Positions 1 through 12,023 of a stretch of DNA of 64,000 bases are shown here, piece by piece. This DNA comes from Blastococcus sp. URHD0036 (lineage in GTDB: Bacteria > Actinomycetota > Actinomycetes > Mycobacteriales > Geodermatophilaceae), in assembly GCF_000701365.1 (NCBI RefSeq), contig NZ_JNIK01000018.1, forward strand, positions 186,001 to 250,000, written 5' to 3'. Each line of letters starts with the position of its first letter. Positions within the stretch are counted from its first letter, which is position 1. The notes beneath the pieces are model-generated. The model was not told where the DNA came from, ran no database searches, and saw only the letters and a list, made by a program, of their open reading frames with translations. Made by a program: the position numbers and the translations under genes.

Positions 1-742
1 TGGGCGCCTCGGCACCGGCGTCGGGCAGCCACGTGTGCAGCGGCACCAGCGGTGCCTTGATCGCGAAGGCGATGAAGAAGCCGAGGAAGAGCAGCTTCTG
101 CACGTCGGGGTCGATGTCGATGGCGTTGAGCACCTCGAAGGCGAAGCTGCCCTCGCCCTGCTGGGCGCTCACGACGTACAGGCCGATGACGGCGGCGAGC
201 ATGATCAGCCCGCCGACCAGGCTGTAGAGGAAGAACTTCACCGCCGCGTACTGCCGGCGCGGCCCGCCGAAGCTGCCGATCAGGAAGTACATCGGGACGA
301 GCATCGCCTCGAAGAAGACGTAGAACAGGAACACGTCGGTCGCGGCGAAGACGCCGACCATCATCGCCTCGAGCAGCAGGATCCAGGCGAAGAAGGTGGT
401 GGTCGAGCGGGTGCCGACCGGTGCGTCGTCCCACGAGGCCCCGACGACCACCGGCACGAGGACGCCGATGAGCAGCAGCATGACCAGGGCGATGCCGTCG
501 ACGCCGAGGGCGAAGGAGACGCCGAAGTCCTCGATCCAGGAGACCGAGCTGGTCAGCTGGAACCGGTCGCCGCCCGCGTCGAAGGCGGCCGTGGCCAGCA
601 CCGCCAGCAGCAGCACCAGCAGGCTGACGCCGAGCGAGATCTGCTTGCCCAGCAGTTCGCGGCCGCGGGGGAGCGCCGCGACGACCGCCGCCCCGACCGC
701 GGGCACCACGATCATCAGCAGCAGGAACGGGAAGTCACTCAC
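1..742 (-). CDS. nuoM: NADH-quinone oxidoreductase subunit M (partial, C-terminus off the left edge)
   Basis: Proton-pumping membrane subunit of complex I. The reading frame starts with GTG at 742 (residues MSDFPFLLLMIVVPAVG) and stays open to position 1, so about 247 N-terminal residues are present. Hydrophobic helices, the stretch FYVFFEAMLVPMYFLIGSFG and the family motif IKAPLVPLHTWLPDAGAEAP are visible. It lies 40 bases downstream of the nuoL stop and belongs to the same operon; nuoN is expected beyond the edge. Incomplete only because of the window border. Confidence 0.95.
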   Translation of the reverse strand, partial: MSDFPFLLLMIVVPAVGAAVVAALPRGRELLGKQISLGVSLLVLLLAVLATAAFDAGGDRFQLTSSVSWIEDFGVSFALGVDGIALVMLLLIGVLVPVVVGASWDDAPVGTRSTTTFFAWILLLEAMMVGVFAATDVFLFYVFFEAMLVPMYFLIGSFGGPRRQYAAVKFFLYSLVGGLIMLAAVIGLYVVSAQQGEGSFAFEVLNAIDIDPDVQKLLFLGFFIAFAIKAPLVPLHTWLPDAGAEAP

Positions 743-782
743 CGGGCAGCCTCTCGGTCCGTCGTCAACGTGGCCTTCCCGC

Positions 783-2696
783 TCATCCCGCCGTCACCGC
801 CAGCAGCGCCCCGACGACGAGCACCGCGCCGCCGAGCATCCCCAGGGCGTAGGTGCGGACGAAGCCGGTCTGCGCGCGGCCCAGCCGGGCGGAGGACCCG
901 CCCAGCCCCGCGGCGAGGCCGTTGACCGCGCCGTCCACGCCGCGGTTGTCCACCCACACCAGCGCCCGCGTCAGCCACTGCCCGGGGCGCATGAACAGCG
1001 ACTCGTTGATCGCGTCGGCGTAGAGCGCCTTGCGGGCGGCCCGGGTGACCGGCGAGACCCGCGCGGGGGCGACGACCGGGACCTCGCGGCGGCCGACGAA
1101 CAGCCAGGCGGCGAGCACCCCGAGGAGCATCACCACCGTGACGGCGATCCCCACGACGGCCGGCGCGACGACGTGCTCGGCCTCCTCCGGGACGCCGAAC
1201 ACCGGCTCGAGCCACTCGTCCAGCGGGAAGGCCTGCACCAGCAGGAAGCCGGCCGCGATCGACCCGACCGACAGCACGATCATCGGCACCGTCATCACCG
1301 GCGGCGACTCGTGCGGGTGCGGCGTCTCCCGGCCCGGCTCCGACGGCGCCCAGCGGGGCCGGCCGAAGAACGTCATGAACATCAGCCGGGTCATGTAGAA
1401 GGCGGTGAGACCGGCACCGAGCACCGCCACGCCGCCGAGCACCCAGCCGGAGGCGCCACCCCGGTCGAACGCGGCCTCGATGATCGCGTCCTTGGTCCAG
1501 TAGCCGGACAGGAACGGGAACCCGATGAGGGCCAGGTAGCCCAGCCCGAAGGTCACGAACGTGACCGGCAGCTTCCTGGCCAGACCGCCGAACCGGCGCA
1601 TGTCCACCTGGTCGTCCATGGCGTGCATGACCGAGCCGGCGCCGAGGAACAGCCCGGCCTTGAAGAAGCCGTGGGTGAGCAGGTGCGCGATCGCCGCGGC
1701 GTAGCCGATCGGACCGAGGCCGACGGCCAGGAACATGTAGCCGATCTGGCTGACCGTCGAGTACGCCAGGACCTTCTTGATGTCGTCGAAGGCGCAGCCG
1801 GCGATCGCGCCGATCATCAGCGTGATCGCCCCGACGCAGAGCACCACGGTCCGGGCGGTCTCGGTGAGGTCGAAGATCGGCGCCGACCGCGCGATCAGGT
1901 AGACGCCGGCGGTGACCATGGTCGCGGCGTGGATGAGCGCCGAGACCGGCGTGGGGCCCTCCATGGCGTCGGGCAGCCACGCCTGGAGCGGGAACTGGCC
2001 GGACTTCCCGCAGGCGCCGAGGAGCAGCAGCAGGCCGATCGCCGTGACGGTGCCCCCGGCCAGCAGCCCGACCGATCCGAAGACGCCCTCGTAGGTGACC
2101 GTGCCCAGCTGGGTGAACATCACGAAGATGGCCAGCGCCAGGCCGACGTCCCCGACGCGGTTCATGATGAAGGCCTTCTTGGCCGCCGTGGCCGCGGCCG
2201 GGCGCTCGTGCCAGAAGGCGATGAGCAGGTACGAGGCCAGGCCGACGCCCTCCCAGCCGACGTACAGCGCCACGTAGTTGTCGCCCAGGACCAGCAGCAG
2301 CATCGCCGCGACGAACAGGTTCAGGTAGGCGAAGAACCGGCGGCGGCGCGGGTCGTGCGCCATGTAGCCGATCGAGTAGACGTGGATCAGCGCGCCCACG
2401 CCGGTGATCAGCAGGGCGAAGACCGCCGACAGCGGGTCGAACAGCAGCCCGGCCTGGACGTCGAGGTTGCCGCTGTCGATGAAGGTGAAGAGGTCGACGG
2501 CGACCTGCCGGTCGTCCAGCTGGAAGGTGCAGGCGACAGCGAGGACGAAGCTCGCCGCGATGGTGGCGGTGCCCAGCAGGTGGCCCCAGCGGTCGGTGCG
2601 CTTGCCGCCCAGCAGCAGCACCGCCGCGCCCGCGAGCGGCAGCGCGATGAGCAGCCAGGAGGCAGAGAGCAGCCCGTCAGCAGGCACGGTGTCCAT
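783..2696 (-). CDS. nuoL: NADH-quinone oxidoreductase subunit L
   Basis: Largest antiporter-like, proton-pumping subunit of the complex I membrane arm. At 637 residues it has the family's usual length, with many hydrophobic helices. Typical motifs are the Glu-containing stretch [19 protein letters not shown] in the first third, [20 protein letters not shown] and [20 protein letters not shown]. The start ATG at 2696 lies 15 bases after the nuoK stop. Order K-L-M is as in other nuo operons. No anomaly seen. Confidence 0.97.
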   Translation of the reverse strand: MDTVPADGLLSASWLLIALPLAGAAVLLLGGKRTDRWGHLLGTATIAASFVLAVACTFQLDDRQVAVDLFTFIDSGNLDVQAGLLFDPLSAVFALLITGVGALIHVYSIGYMAHDPRRRRFFAYLNLFVAAMLLLVLGDNYVALYVGWEGVGLASYLLIAFWHERPAAATAAKKAFIMNRVGDVGLALAIFVMFTQLGTVTYEGVFGSVGLLAGGTVTAIGLLLLLGACGKSGQFPLQAWLPDAMEGPTPVSALIHAATMVTAGVYLIARSAPIFDLTETARTVVLCVGAITLMIGAIAGCAFDDIKKVLAYSTVSQIGYMFLAVGLGPIGYAAAIAHLLTHGFFKAGLFLGAGSVMHAMDDQVDMRRFGGLARKLPVTFVTFGLGYLALIGFPFLSGYWTKDAIIEAAFDRGGASGWVLGGVAVLGAGLTAFYMTRLMFMTFFGRPRWAPSEPGRETPHPHESPPVMTVPMIVLSVGSIAAGFLLVQAFPLDEWLEPVFGVPEEAEHVVAPAVVGIAVTVVMLLGVLAAWLFVGRREVPVVAPARVSPVTRAARKALYADAINESLFMRPGQWLTRALVWVDNRGVDGAVNGLAAGLGGSSARLGRAQTGFVRTYALGMLGGAVLVVGALLAVTAG

Positions 2697-2711
2697 GTCC
2701 GGCGTCCCCGA

Positions 2712-3011
2712 TCAGTACTTGAGCAGGTTGGCGTCGTCGACGGACGCCGAACGGCGGGTCCGGTAGATCGACATGATGATCGCCAGGCCGACCACGACCT
2801 CGGCGGCGGCCACGACCATGACGAAGAACGCCATGATCTGGCCGTCGACGGTGCCGGTGGCGCGGGCGAAGGTGACCAGCGTCAGGTTCACCGAGTTCAG
2901 CATCAGCTCGACGCACATGAACACGACGATCGCGTTGCGCCGCACCAGCACGCCGACGGCGCCGATGGTGAACAGGATCGCGGCGAGGACCAGGTAGTGG
3001 CTCAGGGTCAC
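2712..3011 (-). CDS. nuoK: NADH-quinone oxidoreductase subunit K
   Basis: Small membrane subunit of complex I (99 residues, three predicted helices), homologous to the MrpC antiporter subunit. The conserved acidic residues needed for proton transfer are present in [13 protein letters not shown] and in the helix containing [10 protein letters not shown]. The GTG start overlaps the nuoJ stop by 4 nt, implying translational coupling. Confidence 0.96.
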   Translation of the reverse strand: MTLSHYLVLAAILFTIGAVGVLVRRNAIVVFMCVELMLNSVNLTLVTFARATGTVDGQIMAFFVMVVAAAEVVVGLAIIMSIYRTRRSASVDDANLLKY

Positions 3012-3832
3012 CGCAGGTCACCGTCCTGTGCGCCGTCGGTGGTGCCGAGCGCGGCGTCGGGGCTGCCCAGCTGGCGGCGGCCGGTGGGACGCGGCATCTG
3101 GTCGACCTCCGCGGGATCGATTCCGGTGGCGAAGCTGGACTCGGCGAGGCTGCCGTCGGGCAGCAGCGCCGGCGTGGCCACCGAGTTGGCCCGGGCGAAG
3201 ACGCCGGGACCGGGGTGGGTCTGCGGCCGGTCGGTGAGGAACCGGGCCCGCGAGAGCTCCTTCTGGGTCTGCTTGGTGCCGGGGTCGCGTTCGATGTGCG
3301 CCAGCACCATGGCGCCGACCGCCGCCGTGATCAGCAGCGCGCTGGTCACCTCGAAGGCGAGCAGGTAGCGGGTGAACAGCAGCTCGGCGATCGCCTGGAT
3401 GTTGCCGTCGGGCTGGGCGTCGTCCAGGCCGGTGGCCGACAGGTCCTCGGTCGCCCGGGCGATCCCGGTGCCCGCCAGGCCGGCGAAGCCGACGCCGAGC
3501 ACGATCGCCGCGACCCGCTGCCCGCGCAGGGTCTCCACGACCGAGTCGGAGGAGTCGCGGCCGACCAGCATCAGCACGAACAGGAAGAGGATCATGATCG
3601 CGCCGGTGTAGACGATGATCTGCACCGCGCCGAGGAACGGCGCCTCCTGGACGACGTAGAAGACGCCCAGCGCGAGCATCGTGTTCACCAGCCAGAGCGC
3701 CGAGTGGACGGCGTTGCGGGAGAACACCATCCCCAGCGCCCCGGCCAGCGCGATCGGGGCCAGCACCCAGAAGACGACGGCCTCGCCGGTGCCCAGCGAG
3801 ACACCGGTGTCGGCCGCGGCGAGCACGCTCAC
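3008..3832 (-). CDS. nuoJ: NADH-quinone oxidoreductase subunit J
   Basis: Membrane subunit J of complex I, 274 residues. I place the start at GTG 3830-3832, which overlaps the nuoI stop by 4 nt; the frame is open further upstream but that part lies inside nuoI. Five hydrophobic segments are followed by a soluble tail of about 90 residues that is Pro/Asp rich and has no obvious domain. The sequence [20 protein letters not shown] is typical of the pi-bulge helix region of NuoJ. Confidence 0.95.
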   Translation of the reverse strand: MSVLAAADTGVSLGTGEAVVFWVLAPIALAGALGMVFSRNAVHSALWLVNTMLALGVFYVVQEAPFLGAVQIIVYTGAIMILFLFVLMLVGRDSSDSVVETLRGQRVAAIVLGVGFAGLAGTGIARATEDLSATGLDDAQPDGNIQAIAELLFTRYLLAFEVTSALLITAAVGAMVLAHIERDPGTKQTQKELSRARFLTDRPQTHPGPGVFARANSVATPALLPDGSLAESSFATGIDPAEVDQMPRPTGRRQLGSPDAALGTTDGAQDGDLR

Positions 3833-4461
3833 TGCGCCTCCCCGCGCTGGGTCGCCGCCAGGTAGTAGTCCTTCTCGTCGTTCCCGAGGCGCATCGCGTG
3901 CGGCGGCGCCTCCATGCCCGGCAGCAGCGGGGCCATGAGCTGCTCCTTGGTGAAGATCAGGTCCTGCCGGTTGTCGTCGGCCAGCTCGAAGTCGTTGCTC
4001 ATCGTCAGCGAGCGGGTGGGGCAGGCCTCGATGCACAGCCCGCAGAAGATGCAGCGCAGGTAGTTGATCTGGTAGACGCGGCCGTACCGCTCGCCCGGGG
4101 AGAAGCGGGCGTCCTCGGTGTTGTCGCCGCCCTCGACGTAGATGGCGTCTGCCGGGCAGGCCCAGGCGCACAGCTCGCACCCGACGCACTTCTCCAGCCC
4201 GTCCGGGTGCCGGTTGAGCACGTGCCGCCCGTGGTAGCGCGGCTTGGTCACCTTCGGGACCTCGGGGTACTCCTCGGTCGTCACCTTGCGGAAGATCTGC
4301 GCGAAGGTGACGCCGAAGCCCTGGCCCGGTGCGGGCAGCAGGCTGCGGCGGGTCGCCGGGGCCGGGGCGGAGCCGCGCCCGGCCCGTTCGACCTCGCCAC
4401 CCCGCGCCGCCCGGGTGACGCCCTTCTCGCCGCCGCCGGTCGTGGGGCTCTGGTCAGACAT
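3829..4461 (-). CDS. nuoI: NADH-quinone oxidoreductase subunit I
   Basis: Peripheral-arm iron-sulfur subunit (210 residues) that passes electrons towards NuoB. Two 4Fe-4S ferredoxin motifs are intact: Cys92, 95, 98, 102 in [12 protein letters not shown] and Cys137, 140, 143, 147 in [13 protein letters not shown] polar N-terminal extension of about 40 residues, rich in Gly, Arg and Ala, precedes the core. The start overlaps the end of nuoH by 8 nt. Confidence 0.97.
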   Translation of the reverse strand: MSDQSPTTGGGEKGVTRAARGGEVERAGRGSAPAPATRRSLLPAPGQGFGVTFAQIFRKVTTEEYPEVPKVTKPRYHGRHVLNRHPDGLEKCVGCELCAWACPADAIYVEGGDNTEDARFSPGERYGRVYQINYLRCIFCGLCIEACPTRSLTMSNDFELADDNRQDLIFTKEQLMAPLLPGMEAPPHAMRLGNDEKDYYLAATQRGEAQ

Positions 4462-5971
4462 CGCCGTCCTCCGTGCTGGTGGTCGAGGGGGCGTCGGAGA
4501 GGCCCGTGCGGGTGCTGCCGCGGCGGCCCGTGGAGACCACGCCGCCCTCGCTGCGCGCGACGGCGCCGACCGGCTCGCCGCGACGCAGCCGCGGCGACGG
4601 TGGGACGAGCAGGTCCATCGGCGGGACGGGGAAGCCGCCCTCGGCCCGGCTCGGGCCGGTGCGCTGCGCCGGCCGGCGGCGCGGCCCGGCGGGGGCGAGC
4701 ACCTCCGGCTCGGGGTCGACCGCGTGCACGGCGCCGGCCGTGGCCTCCTCGGCCATGAGCCGGGTGTCCCGGTTGGCCGCCCGGCTGGCGACGGCCAGCC
4801 CGCCGAGCACCAGCAGCGCGATGGGCACCCCGACGAACAGGGCGACCTGGCCGGTGGAGAGGTCCGCCTCGCGGGAGACGGTGCGCATCGTGGCGACGGC
4901 GAGGATCCACACCAGGGCGGTGGGGACCAGGACCTTCCAGCCGAACCGCATGAACTGGTCGTAGCGGAGGCGGGGCAGGGTGCCGCGCAGCCAGATGAAG
5001 ACGAACAGCGCGACGACGACCTTGCCGAAGAACCACAGCATCGGCCACCAGCCGGAGTTGGCGCCGTCCCAGATCGACAGCGGCCACGGCGCCCGCCAGC
5101 CGCCGAGGAACAGCGTCGCGGCCAGGGCGGAGACGGTGACCATGTTGATGTACTCGGCCAGGAAGAACAGCGCGAACTTCAGCGACGAGTACTCGGTGTG
5201 GAACCCGCCGACCAGCTCGCTCTCGGCCTCGGGCAGGTCGAACGGTGCACGGTTGGTCTCCCCGACCACGGCGATCGCGTAGATGACGAAGCTGACCGGC
5301 AGCAGCACGGCGAACCAGCTCGGCCCGGTGAACTCCCAGCCGAAGAAGGACACCTCGTTGCCCTCGGCCTGCGCGGCGACGATCTCCGACGTCGACATCG
5401 AGCCGGCGTAGAGGAAGACCGCGACGATCGACAGCCCCATCGCGATCTCGTAGCTGACCATCTGCGCGGCGCTGCGCAGGCCGCCCAGGAGCGGGTAGGT
5501 CGAGCCGGAGGCCCAGCCGGCGAGCACGATCCCGTACACGCCCATCGCCGAGCAGGCCAGGACGACGAGCACGCCGATGGGGGCGTCGGTCAGCTGCAGC
5601 GGGGTGACCTGGCCGAAGATGCTGACGCTGGGCCCCATCGGGATGACCGAGAAGGCCAGGAACGCCGGGACGGCCGCGATGACCGGGGCCAGGAAGTACA
5701 CCGGCTTGTCGGCCAGCGCCGGCATGATGTCTTCCTTGAAGGCGAGCTTCAGGCCGTCGGCGAGGCTCTGCAGGTAGCCGCGGGGGCCGACTCGGTTGGG
5801 GCCGATCCGCTGCTGCATCCGCGAGACGACCTTGCGCTCGAAGACGATCGCGAACAGCGTCATCACGACCAGCACGACGAAGACGCCGACGATCTTGATG
5901 AGCACGATCCACCAGACGTCGTGCCCGAAGTCCTCCAGCGTCGGCTGGTCGGCGCTGGCGAGGACGTTCAC
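4454..5971 (-). CDS. nuoH: NADH-quinone oxidoreductase subunit H
   Basis: Membrane subunit at the quinone-binding interface, 505 residues. The N-terminal 400 residues form the normal NuoH core with motifs such as [20 protein letters not shown] and [20 protein letters not shown]. The last roughly 100 residues are a low-complexity Pro/Arg/Ser/Gly tail containing [11 protein letters not shown]. The ATG start overlaps the nuoG stop by 4 nt. Confidence 0.97.
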   Translation of the reverse strand: MNVLASADQPTLEDFGHDVWWIVLIKIVGVFVVLVVMTLFAIVFERKVVSRMQQRIGPNRVGPRGYLQSLADGLKLAFKEDIMPALADKPVYFLAPVIAAVPAFLAFSVIPMGPSVSIFGQVTPLQLTDAPIGVLVVLACSAMGVYGIVLAGWASGSTYPLLGGLRSAAQMVSYEIAMGLSIVAVFLYAGSMSTSEIVAAQAEGNEVSFFGWEFTGPSWFAVLLPVSFVIYAIAVVGETNRAPFDLPEAESELVGGFHTEYSSLKFALFFLAEYINMVTVSALAATLFLGGWRAPWPLSIWDGANSGWWPMLWFFGKVVVALFVFIWLRGTLPRLRYDQFMRFGWKVLVPTALVWILAVATMRTVSREADLSTGQVALFVGVPIALLVLGGLAVASRAANRDTRLMAEEATAGAVHAVDPEPEVLAPAGPRRRPAQRTGPSRAEGGFPVPPMDLLVPPSPRLRRGEPVGAVARSEGGVVSTGRRGSTRTGLSDAPSTTSTEDGDV

Positions 5972-8454
5972 GCGGGGCCTCCTGCGACGGCGAGACGGAC
6001 GACGCCGCCCGGGGCGGTCCCGAGGGAGTCGCGGACCTCGCTGCCGGGCGAGCGCATCGGCAGCCAGACCACGCGGTCGGGCATCTCGGTGACGCGGACC
6101 GGCAGCGTGATCGCGCCGGCTGCACCGGTCACGGTCAGCCGGTCGCCGTCGGTGATGCCGAGCCGCGCGGCCGCCTCGCGGCCCAGCCGGGCCACGGGTG
6201 GACGGGCCGTCCCCGCGAGCTCGGGCTCGTCGCGCTGCAGGGTGCCGACGTCGAGGAGCTGCCGCCAGGAGGCGAGGACCGCCTCGCCCTCGCCGGGGGC
6301 GGCCTCGGTGGCGGGGGTGACGTCGAGGCCGGCGACGGGGGCGACCGTGCCCGGCAGCCCGAGCGCGCCGAGTTCGGCCTGCGCGGCCTCGACGGCCGGC
6401 AGCCGCAGGTCGACGCCCATCTCCTCGGCCAGGCCGTGCAGCACGCGGCCGTCGGTCAGCTGGCCGGTGCCGTGCAGCGTGGCGTCGAAGGACCGGACCC
6501 GACCCTCCCAGTCCAGGTAGCTGCCGGCCTTCTCCGGCGCCGCGGCGACCGGGAGGACGACGTCGGCGTGCTCGGTGACCGCGCTGGGCAGCAGCTCCAG
6601 GCTGACGACGAAGCCGGCCGCCGCCAGGGCCGCCTCGGCCAGCCGGGGGTCGGGGAGGTCGTGCGGGTCGACGCCGCCGACGAGCAGGCCGCCGAGGGCA
6701 CCGTCGCGGACGGCGGTGAGGATCGCGGTGGCGTCGCGGCCGGGAGTCGCCGGCAGGGCGTCGACCGGCAGGCCCCAGGCCGCGGCGACGTCGGCCCGGT
6801 GCGCGGGCTCGGTCACGACCCGGCCGCCGGGCAGCAGGCCGGGCAGGGCACCGGCCTCGACCGCGCCGCGCTCACCGGCCCGGCGCGGCACCCAGGCCAC
6901 GCGGGCGCCCGTCACGCGGGAGAGCTCGGCCAGCGCGCTGAACGCACCGGGGACCTCGGCCAGCCGCTCGCCGGCGAGCACGACCGCCCCCGGCTGCCGC
7001 AGCGCCTCGACCGCGGGGCCGCCCCAGGTGCCGGCCGCCAGCGCCGACAGCGAGCGGGCCTCGGTGCCCGGCAGGGTGCCGAGCACGGTCGCCTGCAGCT
7101 TGACGGCCGCGCGGGTGGCGAACGGAGCCAGGTCGAAGACCGGCAGCCCGCGGGTGCGCACGGCGCGGCGCAGCCGCAGGAAGACGATCGGGGACTCCTC
7201 CTCCGGCTCGAAGCCGGCCAGGAGCACCGCCGGGGCCTCGCCCAGCTCGTCGTAGCTGACGGCGCCGGCGCCGGGGAACCGGCCGGCCACGCGGGCGGCG
7301 AGGAAGGCCTCCTCCTCCGCGGAGTGCGCGCGGGCGCGGGCGTCGACGTCGTTGGTGCCCAGCGCCACGCGGGCGAACTTCGCGTAGGCGTAGGCGTCCT
7401 CGACCGTCAGCCGGCCACCGGGCAGCACGCCGACGCCGCCGGCCTCGCGTGCCGCGGCGAGGCCGGCGGCGGCCGCCGCCCAGGCCTCGGGCCAGGACGC
7501 GGGCTCGAGGACGCCGTCGCGCCGGACCAGCGGCGTCGTCAGCCGCTCGTTGGCGGTCGCGTAGCGGAAGGCCCAGCGGCCCTTGTCGCAGTTCCACTCC
7601 TCGTTGACCTGCGGGTCCTCACCGGCCAGGCGTCGCTGCACCTTGCCGCGGCGGTAGTCGGTGCGCTGGGCGCAGCCCGACGCGCAGTGCTCGCAGACAC
7701 TGTCCTCGCTGCGCAGGTCGAACGGCCGCGACCGGAACCGGTACTGCGCGCTGGTCAGCGCCCCGACCGGGCAGATCTGGGTGGTGTTGCCGGAGAAGTA
7801 GGACTCGAACGGCTCGTCCTCGTAGATCGCCACCTGCTCCAGCGCGCCGCGCTCGAACAGCTCGATGAACGGGTCGCCGGCCACCTGCTGGGAGAAGCGG
7901 GTGCACCGGGCGCAGAGCACGCAGCGCTCGCGGTCGAGCAGCACCTCGCTGCTGATCGGCAGCGGCTTCGGGTAGGTCCGCTTGACGTCGACGAACCGGC
8001 TCTCGGTGCGGCCGTTGCTCATCGCCTGGTTCTGCAGGGGACACTCGCCGCCCTTGTCGCACACCGGGCAGTCCAGCGGGTGGTTGATCAGCAGCAGCTC
8101 CATCGTGCCCTGCTGCGCCTTGTCGGCCGCCGGGCTGGTGAGCTGGGTCTGCACGACCATGCCCTCGCTGACCGGCATGGTGCAGGAGGCCACCGGCTTG
8201 CGCTGGCCCTCCACCTCGACGAGGCACTGGCGGCAGGCGCCCACCGGCTCGAGCAGCGGGTGGTCGCAGAACCGCGGGATCTGCACGCCGATCATCTCGG
8301 CGGCCCGGATGATCAGCGTCCCCTTGGGCACCGCGACGTCGAAGCCGTCGATGGTGCAGTGGACGGCGTCGGGCGGGGTGTGCGGCCCGGGTGCGCCCGG
8401 CGGGACCGCCGCCGCGGGCTCGGGGCTCGACGGCGAGGTGGGCGTCAACGTCAC
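5968..8454 (-). CDS. nuoG: NADH-quinone oxidoreductase subunit G
   Basis: Large peripheral subunit carrying several iron-sulfur clusters, 828 residues. It has an N-terminal 2Fe-2S domain ([20 protein letters not shown]), the HxxxCxxC site ([18 protein letters not shown]), a 4Fe-4S pair (CVLCARC with later CPVGAL) and the additional CEHCASGC motif. A molybdopterin-oxidoreductase-like domain of Ala-rich composition follows, and a C-terminal MopB-like beta domain ends the protein. Start overlaps the nuoF stop by 4 nt. Length fits actinobacterial NuoG. Confidence 0.96.
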   Translation of the reverse strand: MTLTPTSPSSPEPAAAVPPGAPGPHTPPDAVHCTIDGFDVAVPKGTLIIRAAEMIGVQIPRFCDHPLLEPVGACRQCLVEVEGQRKPVASCTMPVSEGMVVQTQLTSPAADKAQQGTMELLLINHPLDCPVCDKGGECPLQNQAMSNGRTESRFVDVKRTYPKPLPISSEVLLDRERCVLCARCTRFSQQVAGDPFIELFERGALEQVAIYEDEPFESYFSGNTTQICPVGALTSAQYRFRSRPFDLRSEDSVCEHCASGCAQRTDYRRGKVQRRLAGEDPQVNEEWNCDKGRWAFRYATANERLTTPLVRRDGVLEPASWPEAWAAAAAGLAAAREAGGVGVLPGGRLTVEDAYAYAKFARVALGTNDVDARARAHSAEEEAFLAARVAGRFPGAGAVSYDELGEAPAVLLAGFEPEEESPIVFLRLRRAVRTRGLPVFDLAPFATRAAVKLQATVLGTLPGTEARSLSALAAGTWGGPAVEALRQPGAVVLAGERLAEVPGAFSALAELSRVTGARVAWVPRRAGERGAVEAGALPGLLPGGRVVTEPAHRADVAAAWGLPVDALPATPGRDATAILTAVRDGALGGLLVGGVDPHDLPDPRLAEAALAAAGFVVSLELLPSAVTEHADVVLPVAAAPEKAGSYLDWEGRVRSFDATLHGTGQLTDGRVLHGLAEEMGVDLRLPAVEAAQAELGALGLPGTVAPVAGLDVTPATEAAPGEGEAVLASWRQLLDVGTLQRDEPELAGTARPPVARLGREAAARLGITDGDRLTVTGAAGAITLPVRVTEMPDRVVWLPMRSPGSEVRDSLGTAPGGVVRLAVAGGPA

Positions 8455-9779
8455 GAGGCAGCTCCGACGGGCTCCAGGCGGAGGGAGCGACCCAGCCGGC
8501 CCTGCTCCTCGGGAGGCAGCAGCGCGACGTAGTCGTCCCGGAAGTACTTCAGCGAGCTGGCGATGCAGCTGGTGGCGCCGTCACCGAGGGCGCAGAACGA
8601 GCGGCCCAGGATGTTGTCGCAGGTGTCGGTCAGCAGGTCGAGGTCGGCGGCCGTCCCGCGGCCCTGCACGATCCGCTCCAGGATCTGGACCAGCCAGTAC
8701 GTGCCCTCCCGGCAGGGGGTGCACTTGCCGCAGCTCTCGTGCGCGTAGAACTCGGTGAAGCGCAGGGTGGCCTCGACGATCGAGTCGGTCTCGTCGAACA
8801 CCATCAGCGCCGTGGTGCCGAGCATCGAGCCCGCGGCGGCGACCGAGTCGAAGTCCAGCGGGACGTCGAGGTGCTCGGCGGTGAAGTACGGCGTCGAGGA
8901 GCCCCCCGGCGTCCAGAACTTGAGCTCGTGACCCGGGCGGACGCCGCCGGCCATCTCCAGCAGCTCCCGCATCGTCGTCCCCATCGGGGCCTCGTACTGG
9001 CCGGGACGGACGACGCGGCCCGACAGCGAGTAGATCTTCGGGCCGGGGGACTTCTCCGGGCCGAACGCCTTGAACCACTCGGCGCCGCCGCGGACGACGA
9101 ACGGCACGCTGGCCAGCGTCTCCACGTTGTTGATGACCGTCGGGGCGCCGTAGAGACCCGCGACCGCGGGGAACGGCGGCTTGAGCCGGGGCTGGCCGCG
9201 GTAGCCCTCGAGCGAGTCCAGCAGTGCCGTCTCCTCGCCGCAGATGTAGGCGCCCGCGCCGGCGTGCACGACGAGCTCCAGGTCGTAGCCGCTGCCGAGG
9301 ATGTCGGTGCCGAGATAGCCGGCCGCGTAGGCCTCCTGCACGGCGGCGACCAGCCGGCGGTGGGCGTGCACGGCCTCGCCGCGGACGTAGATGACCGCGA
9401 AGTGACACCGGATCGCGAACGCGGAGATGATCACGCCCTCCACCAGGGAGTGCGGGTCGGTCATCATCAGCGGCAGGTCCTTGCAGGTGCCCGGCTCGCC
9501 CTCGTCGGCGTTGACCACCAGGTACTTGGGCTTGGCCGCCGGGCCGGTCGGGGTCTCCCCCGGCTTGGGCTGCGGGATGAAGCTCCACTTCATGCCGGTC
9601 GGGAAGCCGGCGCCGCCGCGGCCGCGCAGGCCGGAGTCCTTGACCAGGGTCACGAGGTCGTCGGGGGCCATGCCCAGCGCGGTGCGCAGCGCGGCGTAGC
9701 CCTCCAGCGACTCGTAGGTGGACAGCCGCCAGGGCTGGTCGGCACCCCACCGGGAGGTGAGGACGGGTGTCAGGGGCAT
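8451..9779 (-). CDS. nuoF: NADH-quinone oxidoreductase subunit F
   Basis: NADH-oxidising flavoprotein subunit (442 residues) that binds NADH, FMN and a 4Fe-4S cluster. The FMN loop [13 protein letters not shown] is at residues 53-65, the NADH/FMN region [15 protein letters not shown] is mid-protein, and the cluster motif [12 protein letters not shown] with a later Cys in GRSFCALGD lies near residues 350-400. One base separates its start from the nuoE stop. Confidence 0.97.
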   Translation of the reverse strand: MPLTPVLTSRWGADQPWRLSTYESLEGYAALRTALGMAPDDLVTLVKDSGLRGRGGAGFPTGMKWSFIPQPKPGETPTGPAAKPKYLVVNADEGEPGTCKDLPLMMTDPHSLVEGVIISAFAIRCHFAVIYVRGEAVHAHRRLVAAVQEAYAAGYLGTDILGSGYDLELVVHAGAGAYICGEETALLDSLEGYRGQPRLKPPFPAVAGLYGAPTVINNVETLASVPFVVRGGAEWFKAFGPEKSPGPKIYSLSGRVVRPGQYEAPMGTTMRELLEMAGGVRPGHELKFWTPGGSSTPYFTAEHLDVPLDFDSVAAAGSMLGTTALMVFDETDSIVEATLRFTEFYAHESCGKCTPCREGTYWLVQILERIVQGRGTAADLDLLTDTCDNILGRSFCALGDGATSCIASSLKYFRDDYVALLPPEEQGRLGRSLRLEPVGAAS

Positions 9780-9780
9780 G

Positions 9781-10704
9781 TCAGGCCTTCCCGGGTCCTT
9801 GGCCGCTCGTGCCGGGTTCGGAACCCGCGGGGGTGTCGGTGCCGTCGTTCTGGTCGGCGAGGGAGCGCCCGGCCGGCTCCGGGGCGCCGCGCTGCGCGGA
9901 CTCGACCCCGGCCGCCTCCGCGGCCGGCGCGCCGGAGGAGGACGTCGCCGACGCGCGCGGCATCTCCGGAGCGCTCTCGCCCCGCTCGTCAGCCAGGTGG
10001 ACGCCGATCAGCGTGGGCCCGGCGGACCAGGGTGCGTCGATCGCGGCCGCCTCGGCGTCGGCGTCGGCCCACTGGGAGAACCCGGCGAGCTGCCGGGAGA
10101 CGCCGCGGAAGTCGCTGAGCGGCGCGCCCCGCGTGGGGTGCGGCTTCTCGCCGCGGCGCAGGGCCGCGACCAGTTCCCGCGCGCTCTCGACGTCCTGCTG
10201 GTCGTAGAACTCGTAGTCCACCGTCACGACCGGCGCGTAGTCGCAGGCCGCCAGGCACTCGGCGTGCTCGAGGGTGATCGAGCCGTCGGCGGCCGTCTCG
10301 TCGTGGTGGACGCCGAGGTCGGCGCTCAGCGCGTCCATGATCCGCTGGCCGCCGAGCACGTTGCAGAGGGTGTTCGTGCAGACGCTGACGAGGTGGCGGC
10401 CGGTCGGGCGGCGCTTGTACATCGTGTAGAACGTCGCGACCGCGCCGACCTCGGCCTTGGTCAGGCCCAGTTCCTCGGCGCACAGGGCGACGCCCTCGGG
10501 CGAGACGTAGCCCTGGACCGACTGCACCAGGTGCAGCATCGGCAGCAGCGCGGAGCGGGCCTGCGGGTAGCGGGCCATGATCTCCCGCGCCTCGAGCCGG
10601 GTCTGCTCGGTCAGCGGCGGCAGGTCGGCGGGGGCCGGCTGGACCGGGCTGCTGTCCAGCCCGGTGACGGCGGTGCCCTCGGCGGAGCCGGGGAGTGCGC
10701 TCAT
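9781..10704 (-). CDS. nuoE: NADH-quinone oxidoreductase subunit E
   Basis: Thioredoxin-fold subunit with one 2Fe-2S cluster. The four ligands are Cys109, Cys114, Cys150 and Cys154 (CTNTLC and CLAAC). I chose ATG 10704 because it overlaps the nuoD stop by 4 nt; the frame is open further upstream inside nuoD. At 307 residues it is longer than most NuoE because the last roughly 100 residues form an acidic, Ser/Pro/Ala-rich tail without recognisable fold. Confidence 0.95.
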   Translation of the reverse strand: MSALPGSAEGTAVTGLDSSPVQPAPADLPPLTEQTRLEAREIMARYPQARSALLPMLHLVQSVQGYVSPEGVALCAEELGLTKAEVGAVATFYTMYKRRPTGRHLVSVCTNTLCNVLGGQRIMDALSADLGVHHDETAADGSITLEHAECLAACDYAPVVTVDYEFYDQQDVESARELVAALRRGEKPHPTRGAPLSDFRGVSRQLAGFSQWADADAEAAAIDAPWSAGPTLIGVHLADERGESAPEMPRASATSSSGAPAAEAAGVESAQRGAPEPAGRSLADQNDGTDTPAGSEPGTSGQGPGKA

Positions 10705-12023
10705 CGGTCGACTCCTCCCATCACGGGGTCGATGGAGGCGATCGCCGCGATGACGTCGGCGATCATGCCGCCCTCGCTCATCGCGGCCGTGGCCTGCAGG
10801 TTCACGAAGCTGGGGTCGCGCACGTGGACGCGCCACGGGCGGGTGCTGCCGTCGCTGACCACGTGGTAGCCGAGCTCCCCGCGGGGCGACTCGAGCGGCA
10901 CGTACACCTGGCCGGCCGGCACGCGGAAGCCCTCGGTGACCAGCTTGAAGTGGTGGATCAGGGACTCCATCGAGCCGGCCATGATGTGCTGCACGTGCTC
11001 GAGGGAGTTGCCCATGCCGTCGGCGCCCAGCGAGAGCTGCGCGGGCCAGGCGATCTTCTTGTCCTCGACCATGACCGGGCCGGGCTCCAGCCGATCCAGC
11101 GCCTGCGCGACGATCTTGAGCGACTCGCTCATCTCGGCCATGCGGACCAGGTAGCGGCCCCACGCGTCGGAGGTGTCGGCGGTCGGCACCTCGAAGTCGT
11201 AGGTCTCGTAGCCCAGGTAGGGGTCGACCTTGCGCAGGTCCCACGGGAGCCCGGCGGCACGCAGCACCGGCCCGGTGACGCCGAGCGCGACGCAGCCGGT
11301 GACGTCGAGGTAGCCGACGTCCTTGAGCCGCCGCTGCCAGATCGGCTGGCCGGTCAGCATCCGGTGGTACTCGGCCAGCCGCTTCGGCATGATCTCCAGC
11401 CACTCGCGGATGTGCTCCACCGCGCCGGGCGGGAGGTCCTGCGCGAGGCCGCCGGGGCGGATGTAGGCGTGGTTCATCCGCAGGCCGGTGATCTCCTCGA
11501 GGAGGTCCAGGCACAGCTCCCGCTCGCGGAAGCCGTTGGTCATCGCGGTGAGCGCGCCGAGCTCCATGCCGCCGGTGGCCAGGCCGACGAGGTGCGAGGC
11601 GATCCGGTTGATCTCCATGACCAGCACGCGGATGGTCGCCGCGCGCTGCGGGATCTCGATGCCGAGCAGCTTCTCGACCGCCATGCAGTAGCCGGCCTCG
11701 TTGTAGAGCGGGGCCAGGTAGTCCATGCGGGTCACGAAGGTCGTGCCCTGGGTCCAGTTGCGGTACTCGGTGTTCTTCTCGATGCCGGTGTGCAGGTAGC
11801 CGATGGTGACCCGGGCCTTGGTCACCGTCTCGCCCTCGAGGTCGAGGATCAGCCGGAGGACGCCGTGGGTCGACGGGTGCTGCGGCCCCATGTTGACGAC
11901 GAGGCGTTCCTCGCCGGTGAGGTCCTGGCCGAAGGTCTGGTCCCAGTCGCCGCCGGTGACCGTGTAGACGCGGCCCTCGGTGGTCTCGCGGGAACCGGCG
12001 TACGGGTCCTGGGTCGCGGTCAT
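10701..12023 (-). CDS. nuoD: NADH-quinone oxidoreductase subunit D
   Basis: 49-kDa-type subunit (440 residues) forming the quinone site with NuoB and NuoH. Family motifs include [31 protein letters not shown], the [12 protein letters not shown] region and the C-terminal [11 protein letters not shown]. Overlaps nuoC by 4 nt upstream and nuoE by 4 nt downstream. Confidence 0.97.
   Translation of the reverse strand: MTATQDPYAGSRETTEGRVYTVTGGDWDQTFGQDLTGEERLVVNMGPQHPSTHGVLRLILDLEGETVTKARVTIGYLHTGIEKNTEYRNWTQGTTFVTRMDYLAPLYNEAGYCMAVEKLLGIEIPQRAATIRVLVMEINRIASHLVGLATGGMELGALTAMTNGFRERELCLDLLEEITGLRMNHAYIRPGGLAQDLPPGAVEHIREWLEIMPKRLAEYHRMLTGQPIWQRRLKDVGYLDVTGCVALGVTGPVLRAAGLPWDLRKVDPYLGYETYDFEVPTADTSDAWGRYLVRMAEMSESLKIVAQALDRLEPGPVMVEDKKIAWPAQLSLGADGMGNSLEHVQHIMAGSMESLIHHFKLVTEGFRVPAGQVYVPLESPRGELGYHVVSDGSTRPWRVHVRDPSFVNLQATAAMSEGGMIADVIAAIASIDPVMGGVDR

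Noticed and set aside
1-742. nuoM as a truncated pseudogene
   Set aside because: The frame is open to the window edge; truncation is due to the border. The same holds for murB at the right edge.
396-3368. A 990-codon open frame on the plus strand over nuoM-nuoJ
   Set aside because: Composition is Arg/Asp/His/Gln-rich without domains, and it lies antisense to clear nuo genes. It is a shadow of high-GC coding DNA.
4244-6520. A long plus-strand frame over nuoH and nuoG
   Set aside because: No motif, antisense to conserved genes, typical mirror frame.
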